Source: Psychroflexus halocasei (GTDB lineage: Bacteria > Bacteroidota > Bacteroidia > Flavobacteriales > Flavobacteriaceae). From it: a DNA stretch of 64,000 nucleotides. Below the pieces are notes generated by a model, which made no database searches, was not told the DNA's origin, and worked only from the letters and a program-made list of their open reading frames with translations. A program made the position numbers and the translations under genes. This document shows positions 1-6,278 of the stretch, one piece after another (within the stretch, counting starts at the first letter, position 1; every line of letters begins with the position of its first letter). The stretch is from NCBI RefSeq assembly GCF_900107595.1, contig NZ_FNQF01000004.1, positions 1 through 64,000 on the forward strand, given 5' to 3'.

Positions 1-131
1 ACGGTCAATTTTCGATTCGGAATATCAAAGTCCAAATTCGCAATGCTTGAAATTCCGTCCAATTTCATTCGGATAAGATTTTCCTCTGAAGGACAATCCA
101 TTTTGGTAATTTCAAATATTGTTTTATTCAC
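1..131 (-). CDS. Partial HMA (heavy-metal-associated) domain protein in cassette 0
   Basis: The reading frame on the minus strand from a GTG at 131 runs open to the window edge and encodes 43 residues. It starts MNKTIFEITKMDCPSEENL and continues with hydrophobic-alternating sequence ending DFDIPNRKLTV. The length, beta-alpha-beta pattern and the KMDCPSE segment are those of MerP/CopZ-like HMA domains; only one Cys of the usual CxxC pair is present (C-P-S), as in a flavobacterial subgroup I recall as small cation-binding proteins. The gene begins 32 bp from the attC arm at 155-163, so it sits like the other cassette genes. No ATG exists upstream in frame. The C-terminal part is outside the window, so the full domain content is unknown. 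Confidence 0.55.
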   Translation of the reverse strand, partial: MNKTIFEITKMDCPSEENLIRMKLDGISSIANLDFDIPNRKLT

Positions 132-153
132 TTGGTTTCTGGGTTTTTCGGCA

Positions 154-291
154 TTACTTACAACGGATTTGTGTATGAGTAGTAGCGAGATTTTAGCTCG
201 TAACTTTTCTCAATTCTAAAACCATAAATTTATAACTTATTTTTGTTTTTCAACACAGACTTCGCTATTACTTATACATAGTGTTAGCGAC
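154..291 (-). repeat. attC-like site 1 (between cassettes 0 and 1)
   Basis: Left arm ends ACTTACAAC at 163 (belongs to cassette 0), right arm GTTAGCGAC at 283-291 (cassette 1). The inner arms TGTATGAGTAGTAGCGA and TCGCTATTACTTATACA pair at 15 of 17 positions. The loop between them is AT-rich. The body is nearly identical to sites 2-4. Confidence 0.8.
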
Positions 292-735
292 TGGTTTTTT
301 CTTTTCGATTTAGCTCGCTTTTTAATCAAATATCAACCTTAAAATTCCTCAAAAAAATTTCGAACTTTTTCACCAGTTTGGGATTTGATCAGATTCATTT
401 TCATTCAGCTAGAAACTTATCTTTATTAAATATCTATTTGGCAGATTTGTGTCCAATTCTACGTAGCGATTTTTAATTCCAACATTTTGGCAAGCTCGTC
501 TTAAGTCTAAAATGAAAAATCTTTTGGTTAGCTATAAATTCATTTTTTCGTAGTGATTTTCAATTCTGATAACTTTGGCGAACTCGTTTTGATTCTTAGT
601 GTTAATTTTCTTTGGCAAGCTATGAATTTTTTTTCAGAGTGTGATTTTCCGATTTCTGATTGTTTTTTGAGTTATAAAATTCAATTTATAATCGAAATTA
701 TTTTGAGGAACTCTTTCTTCTCAACTTGTCGCTAA
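163..735 (-). mobile_element. Cassette 1, ORF-poor
   Basis: A 573-bp unit with no convincing gene on either strand. The non-attC part (292-727) is about 96% identical by eye to that of cassette 2, pointing to a recent duplication, and related to cassette 6. It contains degenerate copies of an ~87-bp element whose GCGAT/GTGAT anchor recurs at 466, 553 and 641. The plus-strand 60-aa frame at 553-735 runs into the attC arm and is not gene-like. Confidence 0.75.
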
Positions 736-863
736 CGGTTTTGTGTATGAGTAGTAGCGAGATTTTAGCTCGAAACTTTTCTCAATTCTAAAGCCTTAAA
801 TTTATAACTTATTTTTGTTTTTCAACACTGACTTCGCTATTACTTATACATAGTGTTAGCGAC
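728..863 (-). repeat. attC-like site 2 (between cassettes 1 and 2)
   Basis: Left arm GTCGCTAAC 728-736, right arm GTTAGCGAC 855-863. Because cassettes 1 and 2 share the same arms, this is the one complete, non-mosaic palindrome in the array. The inner stem is the same TGTATGAGTAGTAGCGA family as site 1. Confidence 0.85.
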
Positions 864-1304
864 TGGTTTTTTCTTTTCGATTTAGCTCGCTTTTTAATCA
901 AATATCAACCTTAAAATTCCTCAAAAAAATTTCGAATTTTTTCACCAGTTTGGGATTTGATCAGATTCATTTTCATTCAGCTAGAAATTTATCTTTATTA
1001 AATATCTATTTGGCAGATTTGTGGTCAATTCTACGTAGCGATTTTTAATTCCAACATTTTGGTCAGCTCGTTTTAAGTCTAAAATGAAAAATCTTTTGGT
1101 TAGCTCTAATTCATTTTTTCGTAGTGATTTTCAATTCTGGAACTTTTGGCGAGCTCGTTTTGATTCTTAGTGTTAATTTTCTTTGGCAAGCTATCAATTT
1201 TTTTTCAGAGTGTGATTTTCCGATTTCTGATTGTTTTTGAGTTATAAATTTAATTTATAATCGAAATTATTTTGAGGAACTCTTTCTTCTCAACTTGTCG
1301 CTAA
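736..1304 (-). mobile_element. Cassette 2, ORF-poor, near-duplicate of cassette 1
   Basis: A 569-bp unit, about 17-19 differences from cassette 1 over ~450 bp outside the attC. No ORF of note on either strand. It has the same ~87-bp internal periodicity. Differences include single-base indels, so any common reading frame would be broken in one of the two copies. Confidence 0.75.
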
Positions 1305-1434
1305 CGGTTATGTGTATGAGTAGTAGCGAGATTTTAGCTCGAAACTTTTCTCAATTCTAAAGCTATAAATTTATAACATAATTTTCGTTTTTCATCACCG
1401 ACTTCGCTATTACTTATACACCTTGTTACACGCA
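1297..1434 (-). repeat. attC-like site 3 (between cassettes 2 and 3)
   Basis: Left arm GTCGCTAAC 1297-1305 pairs with cassette 2; right arm GTTACACGCA 1425-1434 pairs with the far end of cassette 3. Only the core TAAC/GTTA matches across the site itself, as expected of an inserted-cassette junction. The inner stem is the TGTATGAGTAGTAGCGA family. Confidence 0.85.
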
Positions 1435-1852
1435 GGCTTGATTCATAGAATCAAAGTATTTTCATTCTTGAATTTCATTTCTAAAATATCTTAGAATTGA
1501 TTTTTTCGTCGTCGTGAGATTTCATCTTATTATTTTTGCTCAGTTTTGATTTTTAAAGGACTTTCCAATTTTAGAAGTCATTTCTCCGTAGCGATTTTCA
1601 AATTCCAACATTTAGGCAAGCTTGTCTTTATTCCTAGAATACGATTCCGTTTGGCTGATCAGAATTCAATCCTATTTTCAGAATGATTTACAATTCCGAT
1701 AATTCGTTTTAGCTTGACTTTATTCTAAATGTTTATTCGTCGAGTTAGCTTAAAGATTTACATTTTTCCATTCAGCTTAATTTCAGCAAAATTTTTATTT
1801 TAAAACTTAAATTACAAATAGGGTAGCAGCTCATTTTTTAGCTTGCGTGTAA
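1305..1852 (-). mobile_element. Cassette 3, ORF-poor
   Basis: A 548-bp unit, the most diverged of the ORF-poor family seen here. It keeps the phrases 'cgtagcgattttcaaattcc' and 'ggcaagcttgtctttattc' near 1588-1635. I see no reading frame worth calling. Confidence 0.7.
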
Positions 1853-1982
1853 CGGTTATGTGTAAGAGTAGTAGCGAGATTTTAGCTCGAAATTTTTCTC
1901 AATTCTTAAGCTATAAATTTAAAACTTAATTTTCGTTTTTCATCACTGACTTCGTTATTACTTTTACACCTTGTTATCACTA
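1844..1982 (-). repeat. attC-like site 4 (between cassettes 3 and 4)
   Basis: Left arm TGCGTGTAAC 1844-1853, right arm GTTATCACTA 1973-1982. The inner stem belongs to the same family as sites 1-3, with GTGTAAGAGTAGTAGCGA on the left. Confidence 0.85.
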
Positions 1983-2511
1983 GGTTTTTATTTTTCGTAT
2001 GATCTCAGGTTTTAACTTTTTATTCAACTTAAAATACTTTAAAAATGTATTATTTATTGGCGCGCTTGGGTTTTCATCGTTTCTGGTTTCGTAAAGGTTG
2101 ATTTCGTCCAACTATAAATTCGGTCGAATAGCTTTAGTCATATTTTCATAACGATTTTCAATTTCAATTCTTTTGGCGAGCTTGTCTTTAGTCTAAGAAT
2201 ACAATTCCGTTTGGCAGCTCAGAATTCATTTCTCCATAGTGATTTTCAAATCCTTTGATTTCGTTCAGCTCGTCATTATTCACCAGTTAAATATCCGTTT
2301 GGTCAACTTTCTGATTTTCTCCGTAGTGATTTTCAATTCCGAACATTTGGCAAGCTTGTCTTCAATCTTAATATTATTTTCTTTTGGCAAGCGACAGAAT
2401 TCATTTCTATTTTCAGAGTGATTTTTCCAATTCAATATTTTCTTTTCTTAAAATACTAGAAATTTAAAATAGGATAGAGGATTTTAAATGTGCGGCTTAA
2501 CTTAGTGATAA
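1853..2511 (-). mobile_element. Cassette 4, ORF-poor
   Basis: A 659-bp unit with at least four copies of the degenerate ~87-bp element between 2150 and 2440 (anchors of the form A/C-GTAGTGATTTTCAA). The plus-strand frame 2239-2421 is a by-product of this repeat. A minus-strand frame across two copies stays open for about 40 codons but has no start, so a decayed coding repeat cannot be excluded. Confidence 0.7.
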
Positions 2512-2641
2512 CGGTCTAGTATAACCGTCAGTTACGGGTTTAAAATTACTGTTTTTTGGTTAAGCACAGAAGTTAGCAATTCCGAGTGGATTCGGACGTA
2601 GTCGAATCCGCCGTAATTGCGGTTATACATTGTTGGCATTA
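2503..2641 (-). repeat. attC-like site 5 (downstream of the GNAT cassette gene)
   Basis: Left arm TAGTGATAAC 2503-2512, right arm GTTGGCATTA 2632-2641. The strong inner stem pairs GTATAACCGTCAGTTACGG with CCGTAATTGCGGTTATAC, with one unpaired base in the left arm, like the extrahelical bases of classical attC sites. A second hairpin occupies the centre (GGATTCGGAC/GTCGAATCC). The stop codon of the GNAT gene lies inside this site. Confidence 0.87.
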
Positions 2642-3118
2642 GTTTTTATATTCATTTCCATTTGATAAAGGTCAAAACCTTTTGCCCAAAAATCCTTTTC
2701 AACTTTTTCAAGTTCAAATCCCATTTTCTCGTAAAACTTACAAACAAGTTGAGTTGTCCGAACAACTATTAACTCAATATTTTCTTTTTCTTTTAAATGA
2801 TTAATTCTGTATTGAGTTAATTTTTTTCCGATTCCATTTCCTTGCGAGTTAGGGTCAATCATATCCCACGAAATTCGTGCGAGATTTTGTTCCGTAAAAT
2901 AATTAATTCCTCCAGCGCCAATAATTTCAGAGTTTACTTCGCAAACAAAATAATCTTCTATTTCATTGTCAAGGTAATATTCAAAATCCTTTTCTTCTGA
3001 AGAGTCAAAATATTGAGGTGTATTTTTTCTCAATAATTCAATTATTTTGGGTTTATCAGAATTTAAATATTTTCTTATCATTCTTTGTTAGTTCGGATTT
3101 TTTTCAAATTAATGCCAA
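2512..3118 (-). mobile_element. Cassette 5, carrying a GNAT acetyltransferase gene
   Basis: A 607-bp unit. Its ends GTTGGCATTA and TAATGCCAAC are perfect reverse complements. One gene fills it: start 29 bp inside the right arm, stop inside the left attC. Confidence 0.85.
2623..3081 (-). CDS. GNAT family N-acetyltransferase (cassette gene)
   Basis: A 152-residue single-domain GNAT protein expected to transfer an acetyl group from acetyl-CoA to an amine; the substrate is not predictable. The acetyl-CoA loop is visible as QGNGIGKKL (residues 80-88), preceded by the usual strand and NPNSQ-type turn. The C-terminal motif is FYEKMGFE (116-123), followed by a strand with FDLYQMEM. No signal or membrane segment, so cytoplasmic. 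The last codons and the stop are written in the attC-like site (2623-2641), so the attC contributes NANNV to the protein, a feature also known in classical cassettes. No promoter is seen inside the cassette. GNATs are among the commonest integron cassette products. Confidence 0.85.
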   Translation of the reverse strand: MIRKYLNSDKPKIIELLRKNTPQYFDSSEEKDFEYYLDNEIEDYFVCEVNSEIIGAGGINYFTEQNLARISWDMIDPNSQGNGIGKKLTQYRINHLKEKENIELIVVRTTQLVCKFYEKMGFELEKVEKDFWAKGFDLYQMEMNIKTNANNV

Positions 3119-3251
3119 CGGTGTCGCATATACTTAGTGCGACCTTAATTAGCTTTTATTTTGTTTTCAATTTACTGACTTTTATAAAAATACTCAAACT
3201 TATTTTTTCATCACCGAACCCAAGCATTAAGTATATGCATTGTTATACGCA
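3110..3251 (-). repeat. attC-like site 6 (between cassettes 5 and 6)
   Basis: Left arm TAATGCCAAC 3110-3119, right arm GTTATACGCA 3242-3251. The inner stem pairs GCATATACTTAGTGC with GCATTAAGTATATGC (14 of 15). The left arm has extra bases (GGTGTC) between the outer and inner stems. The plus frame 3085-3279 runs across the site and is not a gene. Confidence 0.85.
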
Positions 3252-3692
3252 GTTTTTTACTTTTCGATTCATCTCATAAGTTTAATCTTATCTAAACCTT
3301 AGAAATCCTCAAAAATTTCGAAATTTTTCGGCGCGCTTGGTTTATCAGTATTTTGGATCCAATAGAGATTTATTTCATTAAATTATAGATTCAATCGGCT
3401 AGCGCAAGTCATATTTTCGAAGCAATTTTCAAAACCGTTGATTTCGGTTAATTCGTCGTTTTTCTCCAATTAAAATGCATTTGGCTAGCTCTGAATTCAT
3501 TTCTCCGTAGCGATTCTTAATTCCGACATTTTGGCAAGCTCGTCTTTATTCGTAATATCAATTTTCTTTGGAAAGCTCAAATTTCAATTTTATTCAGAGT
3601 ATTGATTTTCAGTTCAGAATATTTTTCTGTTTTCAGATTTTTATAATGAATCGAGATTATTTGAGGATAAGTTTGTCTCAAATTGCGTATAA
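3119..3692 (-). mobile_element. Cassette 6, ORF-poor
   Basis: A 574-bp unit that fills the gene-free stretch 3082-3829 together with its flanking attC sites. The first ~70 bp after the right arm of site 6 and the last ~45 bp before site 7 are recognisably homologous to cassettes 1 and 2 although the attC differs. The phrase 'ggcaagctcgtctttattc' and the CGTAGCGAT anchor recur near 3508-3560. No ORF. Confidence 0.72.
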
Positions 3693-3825
3693 CGGTCTCG
3701 CATATCGACTCGTTGCGGGTAAATTAGCAATTATTTTTAAATTATAGATTTTAATTTCCAGAAAGTCCCAAACCTTCGATTTCAATCACAAACTCCGCAA
3801 TGAGCGATATGCAGTGTTGTAAAAC
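3684..3825 (-). repeat. attC-like site 7 (downstream of the lipoprotein cassette gene)
   Basis: Left arm TGCGTATAAC 3684-3693, right arm GTTGTAAAAC 3816-3825. The inner stem pairs GCATATCGACTCGTTGCGG with CCGCAATGAGCGATATGC, with one unpaired A in the left arm. This polarity of the bulged base is shared with site 5. Confidence 0.87.
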
Positions 3826-4317
3826 GTTTTTATTTTCTTTTCAGTTTGACAGAATCAACAAAAAAGTCCTTTTTAGAAATATTTTTTTGAAAAAATTGTA
3901 ATAATTCTGATTCAGATTTAAAATCACTTTCTCTCAATTTATCATTTACCTCTGAGTATGTTAGTGTGTTGTTATCAATATTAAAACCGTAAAATACATT
4001 CGTTTTCTTGTCCTCATATTCACTAATTATATTCAATATGTTAAATCCATTAATTGTTTTTGAAAAAGCAATGGATTCGTCCATTTTACCATTTTGTATG
4101 GTTATCAGCTTATAAGTCTTTTCATTATTTTTTTCAATTCTTAATATTTCATCATCTTCGTTTGACCACTCTCCTATTAATTCGGTTTTTATTCTTTCAT
4201 CATTCGGTAATGAAAATTTTGATTCTAATGCACAACTTAAGATTAGAAAAATTAGTGAAATTCCGATAATTTTACCTAAATACTTTTTCATATTTTAATT
4301 TTTTAAATGTTTTACAA
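3693..4317 (-). mobile_element. Cassette 7, attI-proximal, carrying a lipoprotein gene
   Basis: A 625-bp unit, the first cassette after the presumed attI. Its ends GTTGTAAAAC (3816-3825) and GTTTTACAAC (4309-4318) are perfect reverse complements, extended to 13 of 14 bases. One gene fills it. Confidence 0.85.
3830..4291 (-). CDS. Small hypothetical lipoprotein (cassette gene)
   Basis: A 153-residue protein with a type II signal peptide: MKKYLGKIIG, a hydrophobic core and the lipobox LILSC with Cys20. The mature part is charged and begins with a segment around ELIGEWSNEDDEILRI, reminiscent of small secreted 'lipocalin-like/DUF' proteins in which GEW starts a beta-sheet, but I do not recognise the family. 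It starts 18 bp inside the right arm of its cassette and stops 4 bp before the left arm, so there is no room for its own promoter. Transcription probably comes from the box at 4332-4339. Exported lipoproteins are frequent among cassette products. Confidence 0.75.
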   Translation of the reverse strand: MKKYLGKIIGISLIFLILSCALESKFSLPNDERIKTELIGEWSNEDDEILRIEKNNEKTYKLITIQNGKMDESIAFSKTINGFNILNIISEYEDKKTNVFYGFNIDNNTLTYSEVNDKLRESDFKSESELLQFFQKNISKKDFFVDSVKLKRK

Positions 4318-4346
4318 CTAGTATATATCCTCAAAGATATATAACT
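4309..4346 (-). other. Candidate attI recombination site
   Basis: Between the recombinase stop codon and the first cassette lies an inverted repeat: AGTATATATC (4320-4329), a 6-bp spacer, and GATATATAACT (4336-4346), almost touching the first cassette arm (4309-4318). The 10/11-6-11 layout is that of a tyrosine-recombinase core site. It differs from all the attC-like palindromes. The minus strand reads CTAGTTGTAAAAC across the presumed crossover, so GTTGTAA matches GTTRRRY except that its last base is A rather than a pyrimidine. Confidence 0.6.
4332..4339 (-). promoter_or_regulatory. Possible cassette promoter (TAnnTTTG box)
   Basis: The minus strand reads TATCTTTG, a perfect match to the Bacteroidota -7 element, inside the candidate attI palindrome. 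It would start transcription about 30 bp before the first cassette gene, the position expected of a Pc promoter. No convincing -33 TTTG at the usual spacing was found (a TTG lies 14 bp upstream). Confidence 0.45.
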
Positions 4347-4352
4347 TTTTGC

Positions 4353-6095
4353 TCAATTTATCTCTTTATTTTTGTTTTTTAAGCGATCTAATGGACTTTG
4401 AATTTTTGAATGACTGCCTTTGCTCACATGTGTGTAAATTGTTGTGGTCTTGATACTGTTATGTCCCAAAAATTTCTGTATGAATCGAATATCTGTCCCG
4501 CTTTCTAATAAATGCGTTGCGAAACTGTGTCTTAATGCATGTATACCAACCTTTTTATCGATATTGGCCTTTTTAACAGCTTTCCGCATCACTGATCCAG
4601 CACTAGCAGTTGAATAAGGCTCTCCCTTTACACGGCCTTCAAATACATAGTCTTTTGTATCATATAAAGATCTGTATATTTTTATATATTCAACAATAGA
4701 ATAAGGGAGCATCACTAATCTATCCTTTTTGCCCTTACCAGATTTAATCATGATCTGATGTTTTTCTTCGTCAATATCTCTCCATCGTAATTGACATACT
4801 TCACTTACTCTCAATCCTGCGCCATAAGCCATTAACAATAAAAGCTTATGTTTTGGCTGATTAACCGCCTCAAATATTCTCTCACATTCACTTTCTGATA
4901 ATACTGTTGGTAATTTTTTCTCCTTCTTAGGGCGAGGCATTTTCATAAATGACATATCCTCATCCCATTCTTTGACATTTTTGAAATAAAATTTTAACGC
5001 ATTGACCACTAAATGTCCACTCGAAGATGATAATCCCATTTCAGTGTAATAGGCTAAATACTTCACAACATCTTTTTTTGTAAACTCCTCTGGATCTTTG
5101 TAATTGTAGTATTTCAGAAAATTAATGAATGCGTTTGAATAATTCTTTAAAGTTGAACTGCTGTAATTCATTGCCATCAGCATATCAACCATATCTTCAA
5201 CACAAGGCTTGGCGTGCTCAGGAACTAAATCAAGAATATATTGACGTGTTGAACTGATTTTTTTTGATTTCGAATTAATAAAATTCGATTTTTTTAAATA
5301 TTTTTTTGGCAAATGAGATTCAATGTCAACTCCTAAAGCATCTGTATGTAATTGCAGAGCTTCATTCATTTCTGGCGTTGCTGGCAACAAATAGGCGTCC
5401 TTAGTTTTACTGTAAACACTATAAGATAATCGTTTTAAACAATCAATAAGTCTGTAGTTATTTGAAAATTTAATCAGCATATACCGTGTATCTTCTTTAT
5501 AAACAAAGATTTCTATGCGTAACTTTTCTTCATGATTATCTTTAATTAAATAATCATCTCCAAACAAGGGGACTCCAAATATCTTTTCTACATTTTTTTT
5601 GGCTTCAGGATGACGATAGACCATATAAACTTTGTGATGAGAGTTCCAATAAACGCCTTTAACTTTTTTGAGTTTTTTGACATACTTAGAAACATATTGA
5701 CATTGTAATACCCAATATTTACCAACATTATCAAGTACTTTTAATTTGAGACGAGGGTCAATCTGATATTCAGATTTATGTGCAGAATGCAAAGGTTTAG
5801 TTTTCTCTGACTGCAGTTCAGCCTTTTGGCTTATGGGCAAAGTGTGTCGCTTTTCAGCGCTTGCCTTGTCTGTATTAATAGTCTTGTCAATACTGATATC
5901 ATAGGTGTCAAAATCTTGTTTAAATTGATGATAAGCTTTCTTAGAATATGATATATACCAGCAGCTTTTGGACTTACTAAAGCGTGCATTTAAGGATTTA
6001 AGCTTTTTTTTCATTGATGTATCGTATGCATCATAAGGAAAAAAAATTCCGATACGATGATCACCACGATGCCATATTTTCTTTAAAGAAATCAA
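4353..6095 (-). CDS. IntI/Xer-like tyrosine recombinase with N-terminal triple repeat
   Basis: A 580-residue recombinase. The C-terminal catalytic domain has all active-site residues: R429 (GAGLRVSE), K454 (GKGKKDR), H519 and R522 (HALRHSFATHLL), H545 (LGHNS) and nucleophile Y554 (TTIYTHV). It ends with QSPLDRL, the tail typical of integron integrases. The SAM-like core-binding domain is at about 285-380. The stretch between the beta-hairpin lysine and H519 is short, so the IntI-specific inserted helix is missing. Residues 6-63, 115-176 and 190-250 are three degenerate repeats of the form strand - YD/YV - KxLKxL - Y/F-S - W/Y, recalling HARP-type DNA-binding modules. It is transcribed in the same direction as the cassettes, its stop 7 bp from the candidate attI. 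The only in-frame start before the first repeat is a TTG; the first ATG is codon 28. Confidence 0.85.
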   Translation of the reverse strand: MISLKKIWHRGDHRIGIFFPYDAYDTSMKKKLKSLNARFSKSKSCWYISYSKKAYHQFKQDFDTYDISIDKTINTDKASAEKRHTLPISQKAELQSEKTKPLHSAHKSEYQIDPRLKLKVLDNVGKYWVLQCQYVSKYVKKLKKVKGVYWNSHHKVYMVYRHPEAKKNVEKIFGVPLFGDDYLIKDNHEEKLRIEIFVYKEDTRYMLIKFSNNYRLIDCLKRLSYSVYSKTKDAYLLPATPEMNEALQLHTDALGVDIESHLPKKYLKKSNFINSKSKKISSTRQYILDLVPEHAKPCVEDMVDMLMAMNYSSSTLKNYSNAFINFLKYYNYKDPEEFTKKDVVKYLAYYTEMGLSSSSGHLVVNALKFYFKNVKEWDEDMSFMKMPRPKKEKKLPTVLSESECERIFEAVNQPKHKLLLLMAYGAGLRVSEVCQLRWRDIDEEKHQIMIKSGKGKKDRLVMLPYSIVEYIKIYRSLYDTKDYVFEGRVKGEPYSTASAGSVMRKAVKKANIDKKVGIHALRHSFATHLLESGTDIRFIQKFLGHNSIKTTTIYTHVSKGSHSKIQSPLDRLKNKNKEIN

Positions 6096-6278
6096 AAAAC
6101 TAAAATTTTATCACGACTTCGTCATCCTGAGTTACATTTTAAGACATAACATAGGATAACATTTATAGACTAACGAATATAATAAAAAATATAATAATTA
6201 GCAGTAAATCAAAGGTGTGAAATGTTATTTTTTCAAAAAAAGATTGTTTAATAAAGAAAACAAGGAAAGAATATTGAA

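Larger units (their letters stand above)
1..4318 (-). mobile_element. Integron-like gene cassette array (left end outside window)
   Basis: Eight units are separated by seven attC-like palindromes. For the seven units seen completely, the 9-10 bp arm at the left is the exact reverse complement of the arm at the right: 283-291/728-736, 855-863/1297-1305, 1425-1434/1844-1853, 1973-1982/2503-2512, 2632-2641/3110-3119, 3242-3251/3684-3693, 3816-3825/4309-4318. Arms differ between units, so neighbouring palindromes are mosaic. This is the signature left when circular cassettes carrying R'' and R' insert between G and TT of GTTRRRY. Genes in the cassettes read on the minus strand, away from the recombinase at 4353-6095, with starts close to R' and stops at or inside the attC. 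The array continues past position 1. Confidence 0.85.

Noticed and set aside
553-735. Plus-strand 60-aa reading frame as a gene
   Set aside because: It lies in the ~87-bp repeats of an ORF-poor cassette, reads against the direction of all other cassette genes, ends in the attC arm, and is not preserved in the near-identical cassette 2 because of indels.
154-1982. CRISPR array
   Set aside because: Repeats are 136-142 bp with internal palindromes and 430-530 bp between them, and their outer arms change in step with the intervening unit. There are no cas genes. This does not fit CRISPR.
2239-2421. Plus-strand 60-aa reading frame as a gene
   Set aside because: It is the same repeat-derived low-complexity Phe/Ser/Leu-rich translation, on the wrong strand for the array.
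3085-3279. Plus-strand 64-aa reading frame as a gene
   Set aside because: It runs across attC-like site 6 from one cassette into the next and would be made from a junction, not from a cassette.
4320-4346. Rho-independent terminator of the recombinase gene
   Set aside because: The stem has almost no G-C pairs and no following T run on the minus strand; a recombination core site explains it better.
4353-6095. Insertion sequence, transposon or prophage integrase
   Set aside because: No terminal inverted repeats, target duplications, tRNA gene or phage genes surround it, and the adjoining cassette array explains its presence.
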